30,132 nucleotides of DNA from Halanaerobiales bacterium (GCA_021736965.1 JAIPEV010000001.1:1-30132), one strand, 5' to 3'. Shown: positions 7,840 to 15,089, numbered from the stretch's first letter. Numbers and translations are program-made. Notes: generated by a model not told the origin, from the letters alone.

Positions 7840-8129
7840 TTGAAATAGATAATTTTAATAATTTTAAAGAAGGTGATTTGGTAAGATTTAAGGATGATCA
7901 CCATAATTATACTAGGATAGGAATTATTCTGAAAAAATATGATGATAAAATAGAATTAATAACAAAATTCTATGATAAACAAAGACATATGAAAATAGAA
8001 ATTAGAAGCAACAATAGCATAATTTCAATAATGTATTTGGCAGACTTTAGCTTTGCAATAACAGGGAAAATTATAGAGCATAACGCAAAGAAACAATTAG
8101 CAAACTTAATCGGTAATTATATAGAATAA
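7827..8129 (+). CDS. Small protein, possible SH3-like barrel
   Basis: Unrecognised 100-residue protein. FKEGDLVRFKDDHHNYTRIGIILKKY-type alternation near the N-terminus resembles the start of a KOW/SH3-like beta barrel, a fold-level inference only. The start, inside the previous gene, follows AAAGGAATTAAATC. Confidence 0.6.
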   Translation: MQQIIEIDNFNNFKEGDLVRFKDDHHNYTRIGIILKKYDDKIELITKFYDKQRHMKIEIRSNNSIISIMYLADFSFAITGKIIEHNAKKQLANLIGNYIE

Positions 8130-8142
8130 TAAAAGAATTATT

Positions 8143-8430
8143 ATGAGTATAAAGATAATAAAGAAAATTAGCGAAAAGGAAATTTTAAAAGCTATTGAAA
8201 ATAAAGATATTATAAGAAAAAGCGATGGTAAGCCGAATGAGTTTTGGAAAAGTTTAGTTGTTCTAGATATTATAGGATATGATATTGTGAGTATTAAAAA
8301 TTCTACAAAAGCTAATAAGCTAATTGAAAAAGAAAAAAAAGAAACAAAGAACTTTTTAATTATGTTAATAATTATTTTAAATAAAAAAGAAAGGAAACAA
8401 AATGTATTTAATTTTAATTCTAGAAAATAA
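8143..8430 (+). CDS. Small unknown protein with an odd C-terminal extension
   Basis: Unrecognised 95-residue lysine-rich protein with a weak Shine-Dalgarno (AAAAGAA). It runs 29 bases into the next gene, so its last ~15 residues are read from that gene's Shine-Dalgarno and first codons. The tail follows an eight-A run (8333-8340); a one-base slip there would stop the frame within a few codons, at the TAA around 8356-8358. The extended C-terminus may therefore be an artefact of an indel, or a slippage product. Confidence 0.5.
   Translation: MSIKIIKKISEKEILKAIENKDIIRKSDGKPNEFWKSLVVLDIIGYDIVSIKNSTKANKLIEKEKKETKNFLIMLIIILNKKERKQNVFNFNSRK
8389..8404 (+). repeat. Translation-start module, copy 4
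   Basis: GAAAGGAAACAAAATG within the end of the preceding reading frame. Identical to the copies at 1292, 4925 and 5269. Confidence 0.75.
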
Positions 8431-8626
8431 TGAGATTAATCCAGATTTTACAAAGGTAACAGATAGCTATGATAAAGCTTTTGAATACATGGTTAAAACT
8501 GCTAAAGATGATTTTGATTTAGAATTTGATACTAGTAAAAATTGTTTAGAAATTGAAAAAGAAATAAAGGAAGAGCTAGAATTTACTAAACAAAATATTA
8601 GTATCCATTATATCCAAAAGGTGTAA
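8402..8626 (+). CDS. Small acidic unknown protein
   Basis: Unrecognised 74-residue acidic protein. The start is well fixed by the module at 8389-8404. Short N-terminal strand (MYLILILENNE) and acidic helix (CLEIEKEIKEELEF). It ends one base before the next ATG. Confidence 0.65.
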   Translation: MYLILILENNEINPDFTKVTDSYDKAFEYMVKTAKDDFDLEFDTSKNCLEIEKEIKEELEFTKQNISIHYIQKV

Positions 8627-8627
8627 T

Positions 8628-8876
8628 ATGGAAATTAAAATAAAATTAGAAAAAAAAGAAAACAAAGAAATTAATTTAATAAATCCAAATAAGACAACTT
8701 ATTCTTTGCTTTCTGAAAATGGCGATTTAATCGGCAATATGCACATTCTAAACAATGAAATTGCTTTATATGAAGCTGGAGGCAAACAAACATACTCTAT
8801 TAAGTTACAGGATATTTGGAATAGTTTTTGTGAAGCTTTAGGAAAGGAATATAATAAAATTGAAAAAAATACTTGA
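8628..8876 (+). CDS. Small unknown protein, stop codon embedded in promoter P5
   Basis: Unrecognised 82-residue protein with a basic N-terminus (KIKLEKKENKE) and a beta-rich middle. It starts one base after the previous stop; a GG just upstream (AAAAGGTGTAAT) is a modest Shine-Dalgarno. The frame ends AAT-ACT-TGA, and that TGA is the core of the P5 -35 box, the same arrangement as at 1243-1245. Confidence 0.65.
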   Translation: MEIKIKLEKKENKEINLINPNKTTYSLLSENGDLIGNMHILNNEIALYEAGGKQTYSIKLQDIWNSFCEALGKEYNKIEKNT

Positions 8877-8901
8877 CATTCTCATATATATTTTTTAACT
8901 T
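8873..8901 (+). promoter_or_regulatory. Promoter P5, upstream of the tRNA
   Basis: TTGACA (8873-8878), 17-base spacer beginning TTCTCA, TAACTT (8896-8901). It combines the left-class ACTTGACATT start with the TCTCA spacer of the right class. It lies 23 bases before the tRNA-Tyr, which is followed by the unit from 9041. Confidence 0.75.
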
Positions 8902-8924
8902 GTATTAGATATTTGAGATTAAGA

Positions 8925-9007
8925 ACAAGTGTACTGAAATGGTTAAACAGGGCAGACTGTAAATTTGCTGACGAAAGTCTTTGAAGGTTCGAATCCTTCC
9001 ACTTGCA
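8925..9007 (+). tRNA. tRNA-Tyr (GTA anticodon)
   Basis: The anticodon stem GCAGA/TTTGC (8952-8956 with 8964-8968) encloses the loop CTGTAAA, giving anticodon GTA at 8959-8961. A long variable arm with a GAC-GAAA-GTC mini-hairpin is typical of bacterial tRNA-Tyr. The T arm is GAAGG-TTCGAAT-CCTTC. The acceptor pairs CAAGTG (8926-8931) with CACTTG (9000-9005); position 1 would be A8925 opposite C9006, a mismatch where bacterial tRNA-Tyr normally has G1-C72. A9007 is the discriminator. CCA is not encoded (CTG follows). Preceded by P5 and probably cut from the unit's 5' leader. Confidence 0.92.
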
Positions 9008-9040
9008 CTGAGTGAATTTAATTAACTAAAAGGGGAAATT

Positions 9041-9574
9041 ATGAGTTATGCTGAATTTATCGATTGGCAAACAGAAGATTTTTTTGAAAATTGGGAAAAT
9101 GTAAGTATTAATGTTTTAGTAAAAATTTTTAAAGATAAGGATGATCCTAGAGCTGAGGAAATAGCTGAATATTTTGGTATAGATTTAGAGGATGGGTATG
9201 AGGAACTCGATGAGATTATTAATGATAGCTTTTTTCCAATGATAAACTTTATTTATCCATTAGAAACAAATACTTTACAAAAGGATGCTGTATATAAAAC
9301 TAGTTTAGAAACAAACTGTATTGTTTTATATAATAGAGTATTTGGTAAAAATTATTTATGTTTAGCTGCTGGTGGTATGGATTTTTCTCAAGACATAGGG
9401 CTAGCTTATGCTATTATGGATAAACGTATACCTTTAGAATTAGCTATAGACATTAACACACAGAAAAATTTAACTGTTAGAGGCGAAAATTGGGGCTTGT
9501 TAGAGTATAAGGTTATTCAAGCATTAGAAGCTGGTAAGAATAGAATTAATCAATTATTAAAAGAATGGAGCTAA
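9041..9574 (+). CDS. Conserved unknown phage/plasmid-type protein
   Basis: A 177-residue acidic protein. FFPMINFIYPLE (about residues 64-75), TNCIVLYNR, then LAAGGMDFSQDIGLAYAI (about residues 108-125) resemble a conserved hypothetical family I recall from phages and plasmids (PMMNYxYPL ... GGGMDLSWDIxxAY); function unknown and recognition from memory. ATG 9041 follows AAAAGGGGAAA. It is the first protein gene after the tRNA; the next gene starts two bases after its stop. Confidence 0.75.
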   Translation: MSYAEFIDWQTEDFFENWENVSINVLVKIFKDKDDPRAEEIAEYFGIDLEDGYEELDEIINDSFFPMINFIYPLETNTLQKDAVYKTSLETNCIVLYNRVFGKNYLCLAAGGMDFSQDIGLAYAIMDKRIPLELAIDINTQKNLTVRGENWGLLEYKVIQALEAGKNRINQLLKEWS

Positions 9575-9576
9575 TT

Positions 9577-10248
9577 ATGGATTATTTTGATTTTAAAAAA
9601 GTAGATGACTATTTAATAAGATTATCAAAAGACGAATTGGTTTCAAATCCAAGAGGATGGGCTACTTTAGGAACTTTGTGTATGTTTCACCCGGATTATA
9701 ATTTTCCTAATGAAGTTGATATTAACCCAAAAGATTTTTCTGGATTAGACGAAATTAAACAATACATTAAAAAAGAATTAAAGGGCGTATTTATTCATCC
9801 GATTTATTTATATGACCACACGGTTCTTTATATCAAGATAGGGGATTTTTCTGGAATGTTGCCCCAAGGACATAAAAGATGGGATTCTATGAAAGTTGGT
9901 TATATTTTTACTACTGTAGAAAGATTAAAAGACTATTGGCCGTATGATGGAAGCGAAAAGGAATTAAAAGGAAGAGCTGGAGAACTTTTTGAAAATGAAA
10001 TTGATGTATATAATAAATATGTCAATGGGGCAGGAATACAGTACTCTATTGAATATTTACCTACTAGTAAAAAGATTGATGTTTGCGGAGGCTTTTTTGA
10101 TAGGGAAAATGCTTATCATTCGGCTAAAGATTTTATTAAAGATCACAAAAAAATGATAAGCCTAAAAAAGAAACAAGCTGTTAAAAACTTTATTAAAAAA
10201 GATGTTTCTTTAGAAGATAGACAAAAACACTTGGAAAGGATTTCTTAA
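9577..10248 (+). CDS. Conserved unknown protein with NPRxWxxLGT motif
   Basis: A 223-residue protein. ATG 9577 is preferred over ATG 9565 because GGAG at 9567-9570 is correctly spaced for it and the earlier start overlaps the previous gene. NPRGWATLGTLCMFH near the N-terminus, PIYLYDHTVLYIKIGDFSG in the middle, and RWDSMKVGYIFTT after it match a pattern I associate with a widespread phage/plasmid unknown family (NPRxWxxLGTxxxFH ... LYDHxG ... WDSxxVGxI). No catalytic assignment is possible. Its stop overlaps the next ATG (TAATG). Confidence 0.78.
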   Translation: MDYFDFKKVDDYLIRLSKDELVSNPRGWATLGTLCMFHPDYNFPNEVDINPKDFSGLDEIKQYIKKELKGVFIHPIYLYDHTVLYIKIGDFSGMLPQGHKRWDSMKVGYIFTTVERLKDYWPYDGSEKELKGRAGELFENEIDVYNKYVNGAGIQYSIEYLPTSKKIDVCGGFFDRENAYHSAKDFIKDHKKMISLKKKQAVKNFIKKDVSLEDRQKHLERIS

Positions 10249-10532
10249 TGGATACTCTAATTAAATCTAAATTTGATTATAAAGATAAAGAGCTTGTTTT
10301 TAAAGCTTATGAAAGGTTCGGTTCTAAACTAAAATTAATCAAAGTATATGAAAAGGATACTAAATTTTATGTAACGTATAAAGATATTTCAAAAAGATTA
10401 GATAGTAAAGTAGATATTTTTAATTATGCTGGTTTTTTAAAATCTTATTTAGAAACTACTTTTAATAAGTATAGAAAGCCCGTTGTTGAAATAAATAAAA
10501 TTAATGCAGAAATTCCAACAGTTATTAATTAA
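10248..10532 (+). CDS. Small basic unknown protein
   Basis: Unrecognised 94-residue protein overlapping the previous stop by one base. GGAAAGGA before the ATG is a good Shine-Dalgarno. Basic, with alternating hydrophobic residues (LKLIKVYEKDTKFYVTYKDI) suggesting beta strands. Confidence 0.65.
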   Translation: MDTLIKSKFDYKDKELVFKAYERFGSKLKLIKVYEKDTKFYVTYKDISKRLDSKVDIFNYAGFLKSYLETTFNKYRKPVVEINKINAEIPTVIN

Positions 10533-10542
10533 AAGGGTAAGT

Positions 10543-10917
10543 ATGGATTATAAAAATGAGTTGATTCAAAAGATAAAAAAAATCAATAAAGATGAAAGTT
10601 TAAATAAAGAACTAAATAAAGAATTAGAAAAACTAAAAACTGGAAAGGATATGGAGGAAACTATATATAGATTTAGTAAATTACTTAATAAATCACCTAA
10701 TGCTTTAGCAGTGGTTCTAATTCAGATAATAAAGTTAACTATATCAAATCAAAATAAAAATGATTTAATAGAAGATTTTTCTGAATTTGATAAGCAGACT
10801 TTAAGTATTATAGTTTTACTTTTTATATATGGAACTTTCCTCTTAAAGGATACTGATTTAGATTCTTTTAAAGTATTACAAAAAAGTATTGATTTTAACA
10901 ATGGAGCTATTAGTTGA
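10543..10917 (+). CDS. Unknown helical protein
   Basis: Unrecognised 124-residue protein. ATG 10543 follows AAAAGGGTAAGT and is preferred to the in-frame ATG 10504 inside the preceding gene. The N-terminal half is a charged, probably coiled-coil helix (IKKINKDESLNKELNKELEKL); two hydrophobic stretches (about residues 53-66 and 88-101) could be a buried core or weak membrane segments. Its TGA stop overlaps the TTG start of the primase by three bases (TTGA), so it may be translationally coupled to primase. Confidence 0.65.
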   Translation: MDYKNELIQKIKKINKDESLNKELNKELEKLKTGKDMEETIYRFSKLLNKSPNALAVVLIQIIKLTISNQNKNDLIEDFSEFDKQTLSIIVLLFIYGTFLLKDTDLDSFKVLQKSIDFNNGAIS

Positions 10918-12503
10918 AACAAGAGACAATCCAAGAAATAAAAGATACGGTTAATATAGTAGATATTATTTCTGAATTTGTAGATTTAAAGCCTTCTGGA
11001 AGGAATTATAAGGGCTATTGCCCTGTACATAATGAAAGTGAGCCTTCCTTTACTGTAAGTCCTGATAAAGGTATTTGTAAATGTTTTGGTTGTGGATTTT
11101 CTGCTGATTCTATTGGCTTTTTAATGGAAATAGAAAATTTAAGCTATATTGATAGTTTAAAATATATTGCTGATTTTTATCAAATAGAATATGAAGAAAA
11201 TGAAGAATATTTTAAGCTATATAAAATTAATCAAAAAGTAGTAAATTATTTTCATGACCATTTATTACAAGCTCCAAAACTAATTAAGTATCTAAAAGAC
11301 AGGGGCTTATCTATTGAAATTATCAAAGAATTTAAATTAGGATATGCCCCTAAAAATGATTATTTATCTGAATTAAATATAGATAAAAAAGAAGCTAATG
11401 ATTTAGGTTTACTTTATGAGGATAGGCCCCGGTTTTATAATCGAATTATGTTTCCTATTTTCAATTCTAAGGGCAAACCAATTGGTTTTAATAGTAGACG
11501 TCTACCAAATAAAGAAAATGGTGCTAAATACCTAAATATATCAAATACTAAAATCTATAATAAAAGTAAATCTTTATATAATTTGTTTAGAGCAAAAAAG
11601 AATATTAAAAGAGAAGATTCTGCTTGCGTTGTTGAGGGCAATATGGACGTTATTAAGCTGTATTCATTAGGCATTAAAACAGTTGTAGGAACAAGCGGAA
11701 CTGCTATAACAAAAAAGCAGGGTAAGATTTTAACTCGATATACAGACACTGTTTTCTTATTATTAGATTCTGATGAAGCTGGTAGAGCAGCAACAATAAA
11801 AGCTGGATTTACTTTTATATCTTTGAATTTACATATTAAAGTTATGGAATTGCCTGAAGGCAAAGACCCCGATGATTTTTTTACTAGTAAAAACCAATTT
11901 ATAAATTATCAAAAAAATAAAAGTATTGATTTTATGAAATACTTTTTTTCAAAGCAAAGAATGAAAAACTTACAAGATAAGCAAGCGGTAATTAAAGAAT
12001 TAAAGCAAAGATTTAAAAATAATAATATTCAGAATGAATTAATTTTAAATGAGATTAGTGAACAATTAGGAATAAGTAAACAATCCTTACAGAATGAATT
12101 AATTGTTAATTCTAGTAAACCTAGTTTAGATGTTAATTATCGATATAAAATAGAGATGACTATTATTAAGTATGCAATTGAAAATTTAAAAAAGAGAAAA
12201 TTTGTATTTAATAAAATGAAACCTAAAATGTTTAGGATAAAAATAGCTAGAAAAATATTAAAAAATCTTCATGAATATAAAGGGGGGGATTTTTATATTT
12301 TTCTGGATGGAAATGTTGATAAAAAGCATATTAAATTTTTAAAAAGGAATACGTCTTGGGAATTTGAACAATGTATAAGAGTATTAAAAGAAGATTTTAC
12401 TAATAGAATGATTGAATTTTTACAAAAAAAATTATTAAAAGAAACAAATTCAGAGGAAAAAAAGAAACTTTTACAAAAAATTGTAAAATTAAAAAAGAAA
12501 TAG
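10914..12503 (+). CDS. dnaG: DNA primase (DnaG type)
   Basis: A 529-residue DnaG-type primase, making RNA primers for replication. The N-terminal CHC2 zinc finger has C36, H39, C57 and C60 with the canonical 2-17-2 spacing. The TOPRIM core shows VEGNMD (E241), LLLDSDEAGR (D285, D287) and GKDPDDFF (about residues 317-323), the metal-binding acids. The remaining ~200 residues are lysine-rich and correspond to the helicase-interaction region, which is divergent. It starts at TTG 10914 with GGAG upstream and overlaps the preceding stop. The stop TAG lies in the conserved AAATAG upstream part of promoter P6. A G7 run sits at 12282-12288. Confidence 0.95.
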   Translation: MKQETIQEIKDTVNIVDIISEFVDLKPSGRNYKGYCPVHNESEPSFTVSPDKGICKCFGCGFSADSIGFLMEIENLSYIDSLKYIADFYQIEYEENEEYFKLYKINQKVVNYFHDHLLQAPKLIKYLKDRGLSIEIIKEFKLGYAPKNDYLSELNIDKKEANDLGLLYEDRPRFYNRIMFPIFNSKGKPIGFNSRRLPNKENGAKYLNISNTKIYNKSKSLYNLFRAKKNIKREDSACVVEGNMDVIKLYSLGIKTVVGTSGTAITKKQGKILTRYTDTVFLLLDSDEAGRAATIKAGFTFISLNLHIKVMELPEGKDPDDFFTSKNQFINYQKNKSIDFMKYFFSKQRMKNLQDKQAVIKELKQRFKNNNIQNELILNEISEQLGISKQSLQNELIVNSSKPSLDVNYRYKIEMTIIKYAIENLKKRKFVFNKMKPKMFRIKIARKILKNLHEYKGGDFYIFLDGNVDKKHIKFLKRNTSWEFEQCIRVLKEDFTNRMIEFLQKKLLKETNSEEKKKLLQKIVKLKKK

Positions 12504-12504
12504 C

Positions 12505-12533
12505 TTGACTTTCTCAAATATAATTATTAAATT
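12505..12533 (+). promoter_or_regulatory. Promoter P6 (right class)
   Basis: TTGACT (12505-12510), 17-base spacer beginning TTCTCA, TAAATT (12528-12533), preceded by AAATAGC. The primase TAG stop is part of AAATAG. First of five right-class promoters sharing AAA(A/T)AGCTTGACTTT(T/C)TCA. Confidence 0.78.
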
Positions 12534-12557
12534 GTTTTTTATAAAAAGGAGTAAAAA

Positions 12558-12740
12558 ATGGATTTTAATATTATTGCTAGAGCATTAGTTTTAACGAGTA
12601 TGGGCTTATTTGCATTTTTAAGTGGAATTGATTTTTTATTGTTACTGTTTAAAAGTCCTTATGCTTGTCATTTTTCTACAATTAGCCACAGAATAAGTTT
12701 TATTTTTACTGTAATAATATTAACGTATTTATTAACATAA
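12558..12740 (+). CDS. Small two-span membrane protein
   Basis: Unrecognised 60-residue protein following AAAAAGGAGTAAAAA. Two hydrophobic segments (about residues 7-31 and 45-59) flank a short polar loop with Cys, His and Arg. It is the first gene after P6. Function unknown. Confidence 0.65.
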   Translation: MDFNIIARALVLTSMGLFAFLSGIDFLLLLFKSPYACHFSTISHRISFIFTVIILTYLLT

Positions 12741-12755
12741 AAAGGAGAGTGAATT

Positions 12756-13124
12756 ATGAGTGATTTTACTAAAGAACAAATTATTAAGTTTGACAAATTA
12801 GCATATGAGTATAAGTTAACCCAAAAGCTTAAATCTCAGTTTAAGAAAGACCAGAAGAAGAAAAAGAAAGAAATATTGGAAGCTATGGAACACGATTACG
12901 AAGTCGAAACAGAAAATGTTAAAATTAAACATAGTAGTTATTCAAGAGTTTTTTTTACAGAAAAAAAGATAAAGAAAGCTTTTTCAGATGTTCTCAGCGA
13001 AGATGAAATTGATGCTTTACTTGAACAAGTTGAAGGAACTCTTATTGACAAGTTATCTGTTTCTATTAAGGACACTAAACTAAATAGGAGTATTGCCAAT
13101 CAAGTCGATGAAGCCTCTCTATAA
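12756..13124 (+). CDS. Unknown helical protein
   Basis: Unrecognised 122-residue protein after AAAAAGGAGAGTGAATT. Residues ~25-45 are a lysine-rich helix (KSQFKKDQKKKKKEILEAME), followed by short strands (VKIKHSSYSRVFFTEKKI) and an acidic helix (SEDEIDALLEQVEG). The order of a long helix followed by a strand-containing YxR...F region recalls phage proteins encoded near replication or recombination genes, but I cannot name a family. Its stop overlaps the next possible ATG (TAATG). Confidence 0.7.
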   Translation: MSDFTKEQIIKFDKLAYEYKLTQKLKSQFKKDQKKKKKEILEAMEHDYEVETENVKIKHSSYSRVFFTEKKIKKAFSDVLSEDEIDALLEQVEGTLIDKLSVSIKDTKLNRSIANQVDEASL

Positions 13125-13249
13125 TGTTACAAGCTATAGAGACTATAATTTTTATTTTTATTTTGATAAAAGAAGTAGGAAGATTATTTCAGAAAGGAGA
13201 AATTCGTGAAAAAGAAGAAGATTATGGTATCCCAAAATTTCTTCCATAA
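13124..13249 (+). CDS. Possible tiny membrane peptide
   Basis: A 41-codon frame (MLQAIETIIFIFILIKEVG...) starting at the TAATG overlap with the preceding gene. It has one hydrophobic N-terminal segment (about residues 4-19) and a charged tail, and overlaps the start of the next gene by 44 bases. No clear Shine-Dalgarno; it would rely on translational coupling. It fills an otherwise empty 80-base gap, but could be chance. Confidence 0.35.
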   Translation: MLQAIETIIFIFILIKEVGRLFQKGEIREKEEDYGIPKFLP

Positions 13250-14114
13250 AATAGTTAGTTTAAAATCAGATATTGCTGAGATTATTTCTTTTAAAATTAT
13301 TGATTTATTCTCTCAAACAGGAAAGATGGTTTCTGTTAAAAATCTTGTTGAGAATATGAAAGGTTTATCAAAGATACAGATATATAATACTTTAGAATAT
13401 ATGGAAGGCCAGATTGATTTTGGCCTTCCTGACGATACTATTGATTGTTTGCCTTTACAGGGAGAGATAAAATCAATAATTAAAGAATATAGAAACTTGG
13501 GAACAAATAAGAAAGTTTCTAAAAAGAAAAAAAGTAAAAGAAAAAAAAGAGCTGAAAAGATAAATAAAGAAATACTTAATCCTTGGTATAGCTTTTTAAG
13601 AAAACATGGATATAAAAAAATTATTACTCAAAGCTACAGAAATTTTTGTTTTGGAATGATAAATAAGGCTATAAAAGAATATGATTTTACTTATAAACAA
13701 TTGCTGAAAATACTCAAATTTGGCTTTAGAAACGATTTTTTAAAAGATAAGGGTATTAACACTAATATTAAATCTATTCTATTCAGCGGGGCTAATATAC
13801 CCCAGAAATACCTTAAAAAGAAACAAAGCAAGTATAAAATTAGAACACATAACGGTATGCCTGCTAATTCTAAAAAGTTTGGTTATTTTGAAAGGAAAAA
13901 TAATAAATTTATCTTTAAGCCTCCAAAAAATAAAAAGACTATACATTACCAAGTTAAAAAAGAAACAAAAAATAGATTAGAAGGCAATTCTAAAAGAGAA
14001 ACCTTTGATAATCTTTTTAAAGATGGTAGTTTAAAGAAAAAGTTTCGGTGGCTTTTAGGGGAAACAGGTGAAAATAATGAATTTGTATATGGAGTTAATC
14101 ATGAACAAAATTAA
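13206..14114 (+). CDS. Lysine-rich candidate replication organiser
   Basis: A 302-residue, very basic protein starting at GTG 13206 behind CAGAAAGGAGAAATTC. Residues ~35-65 (SVKNLVENMKGLSKIQIYNTLEYMEG) could form a helix-turn-helix. A lysine/arginine tract lies near residues 100-122. Residues ~130-200 (SYRNFCFGMINKAIKEYDFTY... then LKDKGINTNIKSILFSG..KYLKK) have the rhythm of the C-terminal domain of phage replication organiser/DnaD-type proteins, in which a helix pair is followed by a K/D turn and a final YL. This is inferred from pattern and from its place between primase and DnaB genes; a general DNA-binding protein is the alternative. It contains the hairpin at 13403-13429. Confidence 0.7.
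   Translation: MKKKKIMVSQNFFHKIVSLKSDIAEIISFKIIDLFSQTGKMVSVKNLVENMKGLSKIQIYNTLEYMEGQIDFGLPDDTIDCLPLQGEIKSIIKEYRNLGTNKKVSKKKKSKRKKRAEKINKEILNPWYSFLRKHGYKKIITQSYRNFCFGMINKAIKEYDFTYKQLLKILKFGFRNDFLKDKGINTNIKSILFSGANIPQKYLKKKQSKYKIRTHNGMPANSKKFGYFERKNNKFIFKPPKNKKTIHYQVKKETKNRLEGNSKRETFDNLFKDGSLKKKFRWLLGETGENNEFVYGVNHEQN
13403..13429 (+). other. GC-rich perfect hairpin inside a coding region
   Basis: GGAAGGCCA (13403-13411) and TGGCCTTCC (13421-13429) form nine perfect pairs around a nine-base loop. This is one of the most GC-rich spots in an AT-rich window and lies in codons ~67-75 of the gene at 13206. It could be an RNA structure or protein-binding site. No T-run follows. Confidence 0.6.
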
Positions 14115-14388
14115 ACAATGGTATAAAAAATTCAAGTATACAATAAGGGGTGCTTTTGGTATTTTTTTAATCTTGACTTCTCAGTTTATTTTATCTAGCA
14201 CAACCCAAGAAATAATCCAAGCAATTTCTATTGTTTTATATATCGATGGTTTGCTAATACTTTTTTCATTATCAAATAAGCTAGATAAAATAAAAAAGTC
14301 TAATTCACTTAAAATTAAAGATGTACAAAAAATTAATAATGATACTTTTAATATAATTGTTAAAAAAAAGGAAAAGAAAAATGAATGA
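14101..14388 (+). CDS. Small two-span membrane protein
   Basis: Unrecognised 95-residue protein. ATG 14101 follows GGAG (14091-14094) inside the end of the previous gene, so translation is probably coupled; an earlier in-frame ATG at 14068 has no comparable Shine-Dalgarno. A basic N-terminus (KIKQWYKKFKYTIR) precedes two hydrophobic segments (about residues 15-31 and 38-56), then a basic tail ending in KKKEKKNE. The charge pattern implies both ends inside the cell. It is the second two-span membrane protein of the P6 unit. Confidence 0.65.
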   Translation: MNKIKQWYKKFKYTIRGAFGIFLILTSQFILSSTTQEIIQAISIVLYIDGLLILFSLSNKLDKIKKSNSLKIKDVQKINNDTFNIIVKKKEKKNE

Positions 14389-14812
14389 TAATATTTTAGA
14401 AGTAACAACACGTTTGCAAGCAGGAAAAGTAGCTGATTCTGGATATTTTTATCCTAAAGATGTTTTAATTGATGCTATGGATAAATTTAAACAGAAAGTT
14501 AAAAGTACTAAAGTATTTGGATATTTTGATGACCAATACTATATATCTCCAAATGAAAGGAATAAAGAGGAAAGGGCTTTTCGTATACTGGATGTAAACA
14601 AAACAAAAGATGATAGGTTTAAGCTTAAGATAAAACCACTTGATAATAAGAATGGTAATAAAGTTAAGGAACTAGTTTATAATAAAGAACATGTCAGCAA
14701 CGTACACTGTATTGGAGATGTAGAAGATTATACAATTAAAAATATTTATACAATTGAAACCGTTGATATTAAAAAAGATGATAGCAAGCCGTTAAAAAAG
14801 AAAGATAATTAA
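14381..14812 (+). CDS. Unknown 143-residue protein
   Basis: Unrecognised. ATG 14381 follows AAAAGGAAAAGAAAA and overlaps the previous stop region by eight bases. The middle (SGYFYPKDVLIDAMDKF ... GYFDDQYY ... FRILDVNKTKDDRFKLKIKPLD) is beta-rich; an opening YP-x-[ED]-VL-x(2)-A faintly recalls the start of T4-like prohead proteases, but I see no catalytic His/Ser pattern and the protein is short, so I do not assign it. The C-terminus is a charged lysine/aspartate tail. Confidence 0.65.
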   Translation: MNDNILEVTTRLQAGKVADSGYFYPKDVLIDAMDKFKQKVKSTKVFGYFDDQYYISPNERNKEERAFRILDVNKTKDDRFKLKIKPLDNKNGNKVKELVYNKEHVSNVHCIGDVEDYTIKNIYTIETVDIKKDDSKPLKKKDN

Positions 14813-14824
14813 TTCAAAAAAAGC

Positions 14825-14853
14825 TTGACTTTTTCAAAATAATATATTAAGTT
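14825..14853 (+). promoter_or_regulatory. Promoter P7 (right class)
   Basis: TTGACT (14825-14830), spacer beginning TTTTCA, TAAGTT (14848-14853). AAAAAG-CTTGA-CTTTTT around the -35 is an inverted repeat. It drives the unit from 14889. Confidence 0.78.
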
Positions 14854-14888
14854 GCTATTGATAATTGAAATTTAAAAGGATAAGAAAT

Positions 14889-15089
14889 ATGCCTTACGAA
14901 TCTATATATGATTGTCCTGTTTGTTCTTATAAAGGAATACCTCATTATGAAGATTGTGGATATGGATATACTACTTATGGATCCGTTACCACTAAACATG
15001 AACAATATATGCCTGTATGCCCTGAATGTAAAAGTGATTTAAATGATGAAGATAAAACAGGCGAAAAAGAATTTCTAGACCCTTCTTAA
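14889..15089 (+). CDS. Small zinc-ribbon protein
   Basis: A 66-residue protein. ATG 14889 follows AAAAGGATAAGAAAT and is preferred over an in-frame TTG at 14865. CPVC (residues 9-12) and CPEC (about 44-47) form a zinc-ribbon pair, with an extra Cys at about residue 23. The region between is rich in tyrosine, glycine and threonine. The C-terminus is acidic. First gene after P7; function unknown. Confidence 0.7.
   Translation: MPYESIYDCPVCSYKGIPHYEDCGYGYTTYGSVTTKHEQYMPVCPECKSDLNDEDKTGEKEFLDPS

Noticed and set aside
11555..11863. Minus-strand 102-codon frame
   Set aside because: It lies entirely inside the primase TOPRIM region on the opposite strand; no ribosome site or motif. A shadow of a real gene.
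12282..12288. G7 run in the primase gene as a programmed frameshift site
   Set aside because: The 0-frame codons (AAA GGG GGG GAT) do not fit a slippery heptamer and both sides read normally as one protein. At most a sequencing-sensitive spot.
14381..14812. T4-like prohead protease
   Set aside because: Only a faint YPxxVL start resemblance; too short and no catalytic pattern, and no head genes nearby.
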